Shown here piece after piece: positions 1-8,593 of a stretch of DNA of 55,947 bases. The stretch covers positions 1 to 55,947 of the forward strand of contig CALGKA010000099.1 in NCBI GenBank assembly GCA_937927895.1, written 5' to 3'. This stretch comes from an uncultured Granulosicoccaceae bacterium (GTDB taxonomy: Bacteria; Pseudomonadota; Gammaproteobacteria; Granulosicoccales; Granulosicoccaceae). Position 1 is the stretch's first letter. Each line of letters starts with the position of its first letter. The position numbers and the translations under genes are program-made. Below the pieces are notes generated by a model. The model made no database searches, was not told where the DNA came from, and saw only the letters and a program-made list of their open reading frames with translations.

Positions 1-463
1 TATGCCCTGTGTTTCGTTGATATTGTGTTTTGATGCTTAGTATATGCTGTGTTCTATTTTGAACAAGGCTCATTCGTTTTCGTGAGAGGTCACGCAGCCC
101 ACGTAGTTCAAGCGGGCAAATGTAGCCCGTCGGCAGAATCTCTAATCGCATAAGGTGTGCTAGAAAAAAGGCGTCATATCGATCATCCGTTCTTTTTAGC
201 CCGCTGTACTGAACCACCTTGGTGGTATTAACGAGCACTACTTTGAAGCCAGCTGCTTGTAAATCGTCTACTAACCAGTACCAGTTAAATGTGGACTCTA
301 TAGCGATTGCTTTCAATTCGCTTTTGTATTCAGATAGTGCGGCGATCAACGGTGCGCTGCTATCGTTAGAAAACTTTCTTTCTATCAACCGCCTGTCCTT
401 CTCGTCAGTCACACAAACCACATGGTTAGTTGAATGTAGGTCAACTCCGCAATAATATGCCAT
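1..463 (-). CDS. IS110-family transposase, N-terminal part (cut by left edge)
   Basis: Reading the minus strand from an ATG at 463 gives 154 codons without a stop, running off the left edge. The protein has the N-terminal RuvC-like (DEDD) domain of IS110 transposases: YCGVDLHSTNHVV with D8, IESTFNWYWL with E56, and KRTDDRYDAFFLAH with D93/D94 and D97. Characterised members recombine DNA guided by a bridge RNA encoded next to the transposase gene. The C-terminal domain with the catalytic serine would lie outside the window, so intactness cannot be judged. The family call is firm; the subgroup (IS110 or IS1111) is not. Confidence 0.88.
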   Translation of the reverse strand, partial: MAYYCGVDLHSTNHVVCVTDEKDRRLIERKFSNDSSAPLIAALSEYKSELKAIAIESTFNWYWLVDDLQAAGFKVVLVNTTKVVQYSGLKRTDDRYDAFFLAHLMRLEILPTGYICPLELRGLRDLSRKRMSLVQNRTQHILSIKTQYQRNTGH

Positions 464-465
464 TT

Positions 466-527
466 CAGCCTCCGGTTTTTTTTTGTTGAAACTAAATAGT
501 AGCCGATAATTATCGGCCCGGAGGCTG
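466..527. repeat. Inverted repeat just upstream of the IS110 transposase
   Basis: A perfect 10-bp inverted repeat (466-475 cagcctccgg, 518-527 ccggaggctg) encloses a 16-bp perfect palindrome (502-517, gccgataattatcggc). It starts 3 bp upstream of the transposase ATG. In IS110 elements this side can hold the bridge RNA gene or element end, so the hairpin may belong to either. That role is inference. Confidence 0.6.
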
Positions 528-547
528 CCTTAATGTCTATATGATTA

Positions 548-620
548 TCAGGTTAGTTTTACAAAGTACGAGCCTTGCGAAGGTCATAAGGGGTCATAAG
601 GGGTCAGGTTAGTTTTGTAT
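548..620 (+). repeat. Short direct repeats of the caggttagtttt type
   Basis: The motif caggttagtttt occurs at about 548 and again at about 605, and two copies of ggtcataagg stand in tandem between them. Similar gggg-cag-gtt/gtc motifs recur at 32600, 34280 and, inverted, near 32775. They are typical of sequence flanking RAYT transposase genes and probably mark old element ends. Confidence 0.4.
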
Positions 621-660
621 GAATCAAAGTATGGAAAAAGTAAGAAAGTAGTGTGATACG

Positions 661-1206
661 GTGTCAGAGGAAGTAGTAAGCAGTAGAGGTAAATGCCAAG
701 ATCAGTTGAGTTGCTTAGTGAATTCCAGAAGCCCTGGGCCAACAGTTTTTCTAAACCAACCGGAACTTATTCACTCTGTATTTGTGGTTTTCTTTTTGGC
801 CAACATTGCTTTGATCCCACTAGGGTTTATCGCTATACGTTTTTCACGGCAGATACTACGTGTACCAAGGAATGTGCTGATTCCTATCATTTTGATGTTC
901 TGCATCGTGGGTTCTTTTGCGATTAACAATACCGTTTTCGGCGTTACCGTCATGCTTGTCTTAGGTGTGCTGGCTTATTTTATGGAAGAGAACGGATTTC
1001 CTGTGGCACCTGCCATACTCAGTATGGTGCTTGGAACTATGCTGGAAGATAACTTTATGTCATCGATGATTAAAGCTGACGGTGATTTGATGGGCTTCTT
1101 TTCAAGACCTATTGCTGCAACACTCGGCGTTATAGTGATTGCGCTTTGGAGTTTTCCAATACTGCGGTTTTTAATTAACAGTGTACGAAGTAATTCCCGA
1201 CGCTAA
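661..1206 (+). pseudogene. TctA-type tricarboxylate transporter permease, C-terminal fragment
   Basis: The reading frame is 181 codons. From about residue 26 onward it matches the C-terminal third of TctA, the large membrane subunit of tripartite tricarboxylate transporters, which is usually near 500 residues. Visible TctA hallmarks are PGPTVFLNQPELIHSV, LRVPRNVLIPIILMFCIVG, AINNTVFGV, GFPVAPAILSMVLG and the final FFSRPIA. The first ~25 residues do not look like TctA, so the GTG start is an artefact of truncation. Several membrane helices remain, but the first two thirds of the gene and the TctB and TctC partners are absent. An IS110 element lies immediately upstream and may have caused the loss. 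Confidence 0.8.
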
Positions 1207-1234
1207 GTGTTGGTGCTGTTTTTTATATTGTAAT

Positions 1235-1606
1235 TCAGTCGTCAAGTTCACTCGCGGGAACCCAAGGTGCTAGTGGTTCTCCACCTGTGTAGTGATTCTC
1301 TGCAGGGTTCTCACGAAAAAGCACATAGAGATCGCGTGCATCAACATTTAGCTCTATCTTCATTAGTGCGGCAATAGCATCTACCAGAGCCTTCTTTCGT
1401 TCAGGCTCTCGGCCAGGTCTAAGATCTACCTCAACCAGTGGCACACCGTCACCAATCTCACCAAATACCTCGCGTACCGCAACATAGTCGTATTTGGTTT
1501 CTTTGGGTGCAAGTGTATCTAAGACGGCTTGTTTAACACCTTCCCTGATTCTGCGCTTTGTGTCTTGCGGTGTTCCCTCTGGGACTTCGATGCGGATTAC
1601 CGGCAT
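1235..1606 (-). CDS. Tautomerase family protein (4-oxalocrotonate tautomerase-like)
   Basis: The product is 123 residues and begins MPVIRIEVPEGT. Removal of the initiator Met would expose Pro as N-terminal residue, the catalytic base of the tautomerase superfamily. The N-terminal half (about residues 1-60) follows the beta-alpha-beta pattern, with conserved Arg residues around REGVKQAVLDTL. At about twice the length of classical 62-residue tautomerases it probably holds two copies of the fold. It lies 28 bp past the convergent TctA fragment and downstream of the VOC gene on the same strand, about 110 bp apart. The substrate is unknown; enol-keto tautomerisation of a small aromatic or keto acid is the usual chemistry. 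Confidence 0.8.
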   Translation of the reverse strand: MPVIRIEVPEGTPQDTKRRIREGVKQAVLDTLAPKETKYDYVAVREVFGEIGDGVPLVEVDLRPGREPERKKALVDAIAALMKIELNVDARDLYVLFRENPAENHYTGGEPLAPWVPASELDD

Positions 1607-1715
1607 GGATGAGGTTCCTCGTGTGCCAATTGAAAAGGCCGTTGCAATCAGTGCAAGGTATTACTGTATTGATGTTTAGCGGTAGCCGAACCATTCGACT
1701 ACTGCGCATAGAAGT

Positions 1716-2474
1716 TTAAGCATCATCCCCTGTAGGAGTAATGATTCCAAGTACACCATCAGCAGGGTCTTGAATTACAGTCATGCGTCCAACCCCAGGT
1801 ACGTCCATGATAGGGCTCAGAACCTTACCTTTGTTTTTCTCAACTAATGCCATTGTCTCTTCGACGTTTTCGACGTTAATCCAAACCAACCAATGTGCAG
1901 GTGCTTCAGGAGCTTGTGAAGCCATGACTCCACCGCACGGGTGATCACCACTCTTCAATATATGATACGCGCCAAAAGGCATCTCCATTTCAGTGGTTGA
2001 AAAACCGAAGGTAGTTTTTAACCAGTTGATGTCAGTGTCGATGTCTTTGCTATGTAGTTCTACCCAGTGTACAAGGCCGGGTGCTGTGTCAAAGTGATGT
2101 GAGTCTTCAGGGTCGGCTTCATGGAATAGTGTCATTGCAGCACCACTGGGTGTGCTAATGATACTAAATCGGCCAGGTGGTATATCCATAGCTGGCATGA
2201 TCTGGTGTCCGCCATTGTCGATAGCAGCTTTTGTACTGGCATCAACATCATCCACACGGAGAAAACTACTCCAGTGGCTGGGTATGTTGTCCATCTCAGG
2301 TGGCGCTAGATGTGCGAACATCTTTTCTCCAACAGCAAACAACGTAGCTTCGCCGTCTCCCATAGGAACGGTATGAGCGTCCCAGCCTATGACGGCAGAG
2401 TAGAATGTTTTGGAGGCCTCTACGTCAGTCGAGGTGCAACCGTGCCAGCAAAATCGATTTGTTTCAAAAGCCAT
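1716..2474 (-). CDS. VOC family protein with two glyoxalase-like domains
   Basis: The product is 252 residues with two vicinal-oxygen-chelate domains. The first (about 5-120) begins RFCWHGCTSTDVEASKTFYS and the second (about 130-245) begins GLVHWVELHSKDID. Each has the usual pattern of a metal-ligand His in the first strand and a Phe-Tyr-x-x-hydrophobic-x-Gly-Trp/Phe segment. Members include glyoxalases, extradiol dioxygenases and resistance proteins; the closest type is the two-domain set often annotated as glyoxalase/bleomycin resistance. No signal peptide is visible, so it is cytoplasmic. The specific reaction cannot be read from the sequence. Confidence 0.85.
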   Translation of the reverse strand: MAFETNRFCWHGCTSTDVEASKTFYSAVIGWDAHTVPMGDGEATLFAVGEKMFAHLAPPEMDNIPSHWSSFLRVDDVDASTKAAIDNGGHQIMPAMDIPPGRFSIISTPSGAAMTLFHEADPEDSHHFDTAPGLVHWVELHSKDIDTDINWLKTTFGFSTTEMEMPFGAYHILKSGDHPCGGVMASQAPEAPAHWLVWINVENVEETMALVEKNKGKVLSPIMDVPGVGRMTVIQDPADGVLGIITPTGDDA

Positions 2475-2973
2475 GATAGTTAGTCCTTACGTTTTAGTTG
2501 AATGATTACTGCTTGTTTCACTAAACAGACGAGTCAAGGTTACCGAAATCGACATCATAGTAAAAAAAATTTTGGGAGCTGGGGATTGCTGCGAAATTGG
2601 ACTAAGTCTATGTACAGCTAGTGACTAGACTGGTCAACTTCGAACCGGCGAGCTTTAGGTCTGAGCGCTAAGTTAAAGTCAGGTGGTACGGTGACCCCAC
2701 AATTGTTTTCTAGAGATATTATGAGAGCTTACCAACTATTGCCAACCGAAGACCCTGTTCGAATTGAGATGTTGTTGGACTGGGAGCTTATCCAGTCGGC
2801 AATTTAAAGAGCCGCAGTTGTTACCTGACTCAACTAATCTGCGTGCTACGCAGATATTAGGTGGTGGTAACACGCCACAAAAACTGCGTGACGTTAACTT
2901 TATTGACTACACGCGAATTACCTTTTATGAACTTCTTTGTAGCCTCTGTGCCTGAGAATAGGCTGTGCCAACG
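2475..2973. other. Intergenic stretch, possible unrecognised ORF relic
   Basis: About 500 bp upstream of the VOC gene. A short plus-strand frame near 2720-2955 reads continuously in places (LLPTEDPVRIEMLLDWELI, then NLRATQILGGGNTPQKLRD) but is broken by stops. No family was recognised. It may be a decayed gene; no promoter or RNA gene was evident. Confidence 0.3.
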
Positions 2974-3252
2974 CTAGACTATTTCAAAGAGAGATGCGGC
3001 CATACAGGCTTCTCTGTCTATGTGTAAGACCAAGTGATAAGTGATTAGACAGAACAGTGAAAGCAGCCACATCAATGAAGAAGATTGAAGGCCGGCGAAG
3101 TATGTCATCTTGAATTTGCAGTCTGCGATGTTCGTATGAACGGCCGGTGAGGGCGTCAGTGCCACATAGGAAGGCTTTTCTTACGCATCGTGTGTAGCAA
3201 TGGTAATAGGGCGGGCTTCTATGGCGATTTGTTGTTTACGTGGTCTGGTCAT
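2974..3252 (-). pseudogene. RAYT (Y1 REP-associated transposase) remnant, subfamily A
   Basis: Read in three frames joined by two frameshifts, the minus strand gives the N-terminal half of a RAYT. The order is MTRPRKQQIAIE, then YYHCYTRCVRKAFLCGTDAL and GRSYEHRR, then FFIDVAAFTVLSNH, then YHLVLHIDREAC. The HYH-type metal-binding motif of Y1 tyrosine transposases is split by the second frameshift. The part carrying the catalytic Tyr is missing. Clearly non-functional. Confidence 0.8.
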
Positions 3253-3684
3253 TGGTTACATCTACAGCTGACTACGACTTAGATGCTGCCTTAAAACGGA
3301 CTATTACAACGAGGCTTTGTTCACGGATTCTCTTTTACGATGCATGACCTGTAGTACATCCCTGATGTTCAGCTCATTGGAGCAGATAAAACATTCGATG
3401 ATTGCGCTGAATCATTACGAATGTTTAGGCTCATGGGAACACGGGATTCAGTGGCGCACGCCTCATAATTGTCTAGGATGAAGCGGCGACACTGAAGTCT
3501 CTTGATGCGCAGGGTTGTGTAAATTATGAGAACCAAGTACTAGCTGCTTATAGGTACTAATTAAAAAATGCTAAAGGGTCGACGGATTAGTCAGTTGTCA
3601 GTGTCTATGAGTGTGGTTTGTAACAACGAATTCAAAAAGAAATATCTGTACGCTGCGCAGATCTGAACACAAGGAGTTACATGG
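3253..3684. other. Intergenic region upstream of the malectin gene
   Basis: About 430 bp without a credible gene. A broken frame near 3350-3470 reads DVQLIGADKTFDDCAESLR, which I do not recognise. The last part carries the leader of the next gene, with AAGGAG at 3671-3676 spaced 8 bp from the ATG at 3685. Confidence 0.35.
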
Positions 3685-6000
3685 ATGAAAACTGTGTCTA
3701 ACAGCAGCGTTTTTTTGTTAACTGCTCTATTTTTATTAAGTTTCGAAACTGCATTCTCGCAACCCGTACCAGACTATACAGAGAGTCAGAATTGGTCAGA
3801 AGCCGTGGTACTTACGTCGACGGACGATGTGAGTGAGGTAGATACGAACGGTTCGGTTTTGTATCGCATCAATGCTGGTGGCGCGTCACTAAACGTTGAT
3901 GGTACAGATTGGATTGGTGGCACTGCGGCAGCGGTATACTCCGATTCCAGACGCACTTGGTCTACCAACAATGCCGTAACCAGGGGAGATGTTTCGACTC
4001 ACGTACCGTTGTCACTGTTCAGCTCCGAAATATGGTCCAATTCTACGAATTCATGGAAATTCCCTGTTGCCCCTGGAAGGTATGAAGTAAAGCTGTATTT
4101 TGCAGAGATCTGGCCCGGCGCTATGAAGCCCGGCAGTCGAGTTTTTGATGTAGAGGTAGAGGGCGTAAGTTTGAAAAACCTTGACGTTTTTGCAGAGGTT
4201 GGTGGAAATACCGCGCTGGAGAAGATATTCACAGTGACCAGCGATGACTTACTAGACATAAAGCTTGTGAAAATCGTACAGAATCCTGCCATCAAAGCGA
4301 TAGAGATAATAGCGACAGACGTCGAGAGTTTTGTAGCGTCAGGCGACGAAGTCACCCAGACACTTGATGATGAAGTTGTAGTAGAAAACAGTGCTGAAAT
4401 TGATGAAGACAATTCTTCATTAAGTGAAGAATCCAATCTACAAGATATCCATGATGGCACAGCTGTTCAGGTGGCCGATATAGAAGAGAATGAAACTGGT
4501 GTAACAGAGCAGAATACGGTTCTGTACCGTATTAATGCTGGTGGCGTCTCACTTAGTGATGGTTGGGTATCAGACCAATCACAGCCAGACTTTAATTCGG
4601 GTAATCGATGGTCTGTCAACAAAACCGTAAATCGAGGTAACGTACCTGCTAATGTACCATTGGCTCTTTTTAGCTCTGAGCGATGGTCTGAGTCATCGCT
4701 TAGTTGGTGGATACCTGTTGAACCTGGTGATTATGAAGTAAAGCTGTATTTTGCGGAGATCTGGTCCGGCGCAATGATGCGTGGTGGACGGGTATTCAAT
4801 GTGGATGTGGAGGGTATGCGTGTAAATAATCTCGACGTGTTTGCTGAAGCCGGTGGTGATACCGCTTTAGTGAAAACCTTTCCGGTTAACAGCGACGGAA
4901 TACTAAACATAACGTTAGAAAAAGTTATCCAAAATCCAGCGATTAAAGGGATTGAGATTATTTCAGTTGATCATCTGGTTTCTGCAGACGGTAGTCAGGC
5001 CATTGAAACAAACCAACAGTCAAATAGTGAATCTTTATCTGAGCCGGCTAACGCAGTTTATCTCCACTATGATGTTGCACCTGACCCTGACGATATACAT
5101 GCGATAGTCGCTGGTAAGCAGTTGGCGGACGCCGTTGATCTCACTCCCAGTGTTGTGATAGGTACTCACGGATACATGCGGGGTAGGGGATACCTTACCG
5201 CTGACGCTATCAAAATAGCTGACGAAGTCTACGGTATTGGTCAATACACAGAGGTAGGTAACAATCATGCAGCACACTACGATTTAGTGGCGGCAGAATG
5301 GGACTCTGTTATTGCCGCAGGTGGAATAGTGTATGTGGCTGAAGGTGGTCCATCTGACTTCACTTTTGGCGTTTTGAATGCGATGTTCGAGGATAAAAAG
5401 CAAGTGGTTGTTGTTCAGCATTCTAAGTGGAATGAAGACAACACATCTGATCTACATCTCGAGTACGTAAAACACCACACAACGTATGTGAGAATTCAGG
5501 ATGGCAACTTCAAGAATGCTACTGCCAAGTTAAAACTAAATATGAATGAATCTTCGGAGGACCTGTTAATCCGCTCTAACCCGAGCTGGGAGCTGGCGCT
5601 TAACTTGTATGATCGTGTAATTGATTTTAGTGATACTGTGGAGCTGCTTCACATACTTGATATACCACTATCAGACGTAAGCGATATGAATAGCTTCATA
5701 AACTACATAAGTGGTGATCGGGCAATTGATACAACAATTGAGTCCATTGCTGAGAGCGAGATTGGAGTTGTGGAGCACGAGTCTGCCGTCCAGGTCGTTG
5801 AAATCCCTGTTGTCGAAGTTCAGGAAACATTGCTACCCAGTCCAGTAATCCTTGAGTCGCAGGGGTTAGGCTATTGCGAAGTAATAGAAAATACACTGAG
5901 AGCAGCTAAAATCAGTTACGCAGCTGCTTGTACATTACCGCTCAAAGACTGCGACCCTGTCTCTGGTGGATACTGGAAGTGTTCATCGAGAAACTTATAG
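3685..6000 (+). CDS. Secreted protein with two malectin-like domains and a C-terminal nucleoside-hydrolase-like region
   Basis: The product is 771 residues. A signal peptide of about 26 residues ends FETAFSQP. Two homologous malectin-like beta-sandwich domains follow (about 50-210 and 280-430). Both start VLYRINAGG, share PLSLFSSE/PLALFSSE, YEVKLYFAEIW, NLDVFAE and the ending QNPAIK-IEII. Malectin domains bind carbohydrate, classically di-glucose. Acidic Ser/Thr/Glu linkers separate the parts. Residues ~460-680 begin HYDVAPDPDDIHAIVAG, an Asp-rich loop resembling the start of nucleoside-hydrolase-like enzymes. A short Cys-containing tail ends the protein. A strong Shine-Dalgarno decides the start. 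The likely role is extracytoplasmic glycan binding, possibly glycan or nucleoside hydrolysis; the enzyme assignment is tentative. Confidence 0.8.
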   Translation: MKTVSNSSVFLLTALFLLSFETAFSQPVPDYTESQNWSEAVVLTSTDDVSEVDTNGSVLYRINAGGASLNVDGTDWIGGTAAAVYSDSRRTWSTNNAVTRGDVSTHVPLSLFSSEIWSNSTNSWKFPVAPGRYEVKLYFAEIWPGAMKPGSRVFDVEVEGVSLKNLDVFAEVGGNTALEKIFTVTSDDLLDIKLVKIVQNPAIKAIEIIATDVESFVASGDEVTQTLDDEVVVENSAEIDEDNSSLSEESNLQDIHDGTAVQVADIEENETGVTEQNTVLYRINAGGVSLSDGWVSDQSQPDFNSGNRWSVNKTVNRGNVPANVPLALFSSERWSESSLSWWIPVEPGDYEVKLYFAEIWSGAMMRGGRVFNVDVEGMRVNNLDVFAEAGGDTALVKTFPVNSDGILNITLEKVIQNPAIKGIEIISVDHLVSADGSQAIETNQQSNSESLSEPANAVYLHYDVAPDPDDIHAIVAGKQLADAVDLTPSVVIGTHGYMRGRGYLTADAIKIADEVYGIGQYTEVGNNHAAHYDLVAAEWDSVIAAGGIVYVAEGGPSDFTFGVLNAMFEDKKQVVVVQHSKWNEDNTSDLHLEYVKHHTTYVRIQDGNFKNATAKLKLNMNESSEDLLIRSNPSWELALNLYDRVIDFSDTVELLHILDIPLSDVSDMNSFINYISGDRAIDTTIESIAESEIGVVEHESAVQVVEIPVVEVQETLLPSPVILESQGLGYCEVIENTLRAAKISYAAACTLPLKDCDPVSGGYWKCSSRNL

Positions 6001-6037
6001 GCAGGTGGACTGCGAGATATTAGTTTTTAAAGGGCTT

Positions 6038-6107
6038 GATCTGTATGATGGGCAACCGTCACGTACAGTTCTTAAGGGGCAAGGGGCCGTAAGGCCCTGC
6101 GCTACCT
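6038..6107 (+). ncRNA. Group II intron 3' end fossil (domains V and VI)
   Basis: Positions 6038-6071 are exactly 34 nt long and match the bacterial group II intron domain V pattern: GATCTGTATGATGGG, a GCAA-like loop, then TCACGTACAGTTC. The outer stem pairs GATCTGTA with TACAGTTC. The usual catalytic AGC triad reads ATC, and one C-G pair has become T-A, so pairing is kept while the triad is lost. A second hairpin, domain VI-like (about 6074-6107, stem ggggcc/gtaa/ggccc, then gcgctacct with a possible branch A), follows at the correct distance. No intron-encoded reverse transcriptase is present; only the 3' end remains. Confidence 0.72.
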
Positions 6108-6121
6108 GGTGAAGGGGTTAT

Positions 6122-6236
6122 CAGGGGTCACCCATTAGACTATTACTGTCAAGCCCCCGCACGATATACTCCCAAACGAATGGGCAAGAATAAAAAGTAT
6201 GTTGCATAGCCGAATTAAAACTGTGTTCTCGTCGGT
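6122..6236 (+). repeat. Dispersed repeat B, copy 1
   Basis: This ~115-bp segment starts ggggtcacccattagac and runs through ccaaacgaatgggcaag and tatgttgcatagccgaa. It is nearly identical to 15792-15908 and related to 42757-42855. Copy 2 lies on the 3' part of a RAYT relic, so this copy is probably a solo end of the same element. Confidence 0.75.
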
Positions 6237-6341
6237 GTAGTTATCGTGACACTGTCACGTAACAGTCACCCATCAGGTTCAAGCACGTCTACAATACCGT
6301 GCCCTGGCTTACGCCCCAAAAAAAGAAGTAAATACGGACAG

Positions 6342-6467
6342 TCACTTTAAAAAAAACAGCGATGAGCTAACGCCGTGTTCACGGCATAGGTCGGGTACCG
6401 ACATCCCGCTTTCGTTTTGCTTAAGAATTGCCATGGTTTGGCTGTCTGAAAATCTTGATTTACGCAT
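6342..6467 (-). pseudogene. IS3-family OrfA remnant
   Basis: A 41-residue frame starts MRKSRFSDSQTMAILKQ and continues PDLCREHGVSSS. This is the N-terminal helix-turn-helix of IS3-group OrfA proteins (MRKSRFTESQ-type), which are normally near 88 residues. Similarity ends where the frame reads FFLK and stops. OrfB is absent. It points away from the malectin gene and lies next to repeat B. Confidence 0.8.
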
Positions 6468-6551
6468 GTGAAATTTCCTGATAAAAGTATCATGGAAATT
6501 TCTACTTATTCTTCCAGTGGTTTTTTTTTGGGTATTACAAGTGGACCAAAG

Positions 6552-7478
6552 TTAATACTCAGCGCTTGCCTGTTCTAGCTGCGTGTACAAATCAGCTACC
6601 GGTGCGTTGTTAAATTTTTGTGCGATATCAGCTGCTGTACGGTTGCCCGCATCGCTATGCTTAATGTTAGCTCCACTCTCAATTAGCAGCGCAGTAATTT
6701 CTGCTGAGTTTTGCTCGGCCGCAAGTAACAGCGGTGTCTTTCTCAGTCTGCCAAGCACAATGTTCACCTGCGCACCATTATCCAACAGGGTGACCATTAC
6801 CTCTTTAGTGGGATTTTGATACGCCGCCGCACTCAACGCGGTGGCTTTTGAAAATTCATCTCGCTCATTGATGCTGGCGCCACGTGCAAGCAGAGCTTCG
6901 ATAAGCTCTGGATCCGTGACCACCGATGCCGCCCACATTAAAACCGGACCATTCTTGTTGCCAGCTTGTAAAGCCACCTCTGGTATTTCAGCTACATCTT
7001 CAAGTGTGGCCATTTCCCAATAGCGTTCAGTACTGAATTTCTGGTAAGGGTTGCTGACAAAGGAGTAGGCCGCGATGATAGAAACTACTCCGAGCACAGA
7101 CGCAAGAATAGTTATCCTAACCGACTGAGGCATTGGTGTATGAAAAACAATTTCGTTACGCAAGTTCAGACGAACATCTTTATGTTCTTCCAAGTCTTTG
7201 TAGCAAACCCAGTAGCGATACCATATCAGCATATAGAAAGGTATAAATCCGAGCGACAAATAGACTACATTGCTTAACAATACAGCTGTCACTCCTAGAA
7301 CTGACAACAGAAGCACACTTACACAATACTCTCTTTGAGCACGAATTAGGTTTTCTCTTGCCGACTCATCAGAAACTACTCTGCCGGTGCGTTTCGCCAC
7401 GCCTTCAGATGGAAAGAAATAGGTTGTTCCATCATCCAGTGTTTTAAAGTTCCCTTCGAATAACTGCCTCAGTTCCAT
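6552..7478 (-). CDS. Membrane-anchored ankyrin-repeat protein
   Basis: The product is 308 residues. The N-terminal 50 residues are soluble and polar. Hydrophobic segments at about 52-85 and 118-140 should be membrane helices. The C-terminal part (about 155-300) carries ankyrin repeats with typical GPVLMWAAS, ATALSAAAYQ, TPLLLAAEQNSAEIT and ALLIESGANIKHSD motifs. This places an ankyrin protein-interaction domain on one face of the cytoplasmic membrane. No enzyme motif is seen. The gene stands alone, with decayed mobile DNA on both sides, and its partner is unknown. Confidence 0.8.
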   Translation of the reverse strand: MELRQLFEGNFKTLDDGTTYFFPSEGVAKRTGRVVSDESARENLIRAQREYCVSVLLLSVLGVTAVLLSNVVYLSLGFIPFYMLIWYRYWVCYKDLEEHKDVRLNLRNEIVFHTPMPQSVRITILASVLGVVSIIAAYSFVSNPYQKFSTERYWEMATLEDVAEIPEVALQAGNKNGPVLMWAASVVTDPELIEALLARGASINERDEFSKATALSAAAYQNPTKEVMVTLLDNGAQVNIVLGRLRKTPLLLAAEQNSAEITALLIESGANIKHSDAGNRTAADIAQKFNNAPVADLYTQLEQASAEY

Positions 7479-7683
7479 TCTCCATCACCTGACAATACTA
7501 ACTACGTCATTGTCGTATCGGCTTAAACTGAATTCCATTATGCATACAGGTAAACTTATGCGAACCATGTCTCATCGCGCACGCCCACTAAGAAAATTAG
7601 TGGTCAGGATAGTTTACAAAGCGCCAGTCTGGTCAATAGCCGTGATGGAGTGAATGTGGTTATTTAGAAGTATGGTTAGCAGT

Positions 7684-7879
7684 ATGCCTTGTGCGCCGCG
7701 AATCCAATACGAAAAGCAATCAACCTCGCAAGTTAGCCATGTATTGCGCCCAAAAGGATAGGGACTTTACACAGCGTGAGATAGCACGTTACTTCTACAC
7801 CCACATTGCTGATGTGGTGAGCAGAGCGATTATACGAATGCTCAAGCCATATATGAACAAAGTAAAGGCTGACTTTTGA
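7684..7879 (+). pseudogene. RAYT internal-deletion remnant (N-terminus joined to C-terminus)
   Basis: An ATG at 7684 opens MPCAPRIQYEK, the usual RAYT start. In another frame from 7691 the sequence goes straight into a RAYT C-terminus: PRKLAMYCAQK, then TQREIARYF and VSRAIIRM, the helix-turn-helix that ends these proteins. The whole catalytic middle (about 200 residues) is missing. It ends where an IS30 fragment begins. Confidence 0.7.
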
Positions 7880-8119
7880 CAATGGATCTGAATTCTTTCA
7901 ACACGAAAGATTGCCTCAGCGCTCAATGCTAAAACTTATTTTGCGTATCCATACTCATCTTGTGAGCGTGGCGTTAATGATAATACCAACGGTCTGTTAA
8001 GACAATTCTTTCCAAAGAAAACCGACTGCAGACTGGTCACAAATCTGGAGCTCAAGAATGCTGTAGAAAATTTAAATAACCGACCCAGGAAAACAAGAGG
8101 CTACCAAATCAAATGTTGA
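7866..8119 (+). pseudogene. IS30-family transposase C-terminal remnant
   Basis: In one frame from about 7866 the sequence reads LTFDNGSEFFQHE, the second catalytic Asp region of IS30 DDE transposases. After a frameshift it continues ALNAKTYFAYPYSSCERG, NDNTNGLLRQFFPK and NNRPRKTRGY to a stop at 8117-8119. These are the hallmark IS30 C-terminal blocks, including the DDE Glu region. The N-terminal two thirds is missing. Confidence 0.85.
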
Positions 8120-8157
8120 ATAACCAATTTAAAGCACTTATATAAAATCAATTGCAC

Positions 8158-8256
8158 TTATGAATTGAATTCAAGGGCGCGTCTAACCCATCGAGAAACG
8201 CAGTGATAGAAAGTCGTGTCATCAAGTGAGATCTGAGGCTTACGAGGCTTAGGCAT
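8158..8256 (-). pseudogene. RAYT subfamily A N-terminal remnant
   Basis: A 32-residue frame, MPKPRKPQISLDDTTFYHC then VSRWVRRA, is the start of a RAYT (compare 2974-3252 and 15804-16187). It ends at a stop just after. Its upstream sequence (about 8257-8290) also resembles that upstream of the 15804-16187 remnant, showing that both copies moved with their leader. Confidence 0.8.
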
Positions 8257-8593
8257 AACAATTTACTTCTACAACTGACAACAGAACTAAGGCTGCCGTA
8301 AGTAGTCACATTACACAGAGAAATTTTTCTCAAATATTTTATTAAATGCCTGTCCTGTTATTCTCAGGATTCTTTTTTGATCATCGGCTTCACCATTCGG
8401 TGCATCAGGAAACTTCAATGCACCTGTAGTGTTTAGCCCTCAATTCAGTCGATAAACTCAGGCGATAAATCAAAAACAGGAAGCTGGAGAGGTTGCCTGA
8501 GGTTATAGAAAACTAGAGATGCTTGTTATGCATGATAAAATAGCAGGCGCTTATTTTTCTTTAAACGACAAACGCTACCAGATTATAAAAGCG
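8257..8593. other. Intergenic region without recognised gene
   Basis: About 340 bp between a RAYT N-terminal fragment and the end of the large secreted protein. The first ~40 bp repeat the RAYT leader. No clear terminator with a T-run was found. Nothing else recognised. Confidence 0.4.
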
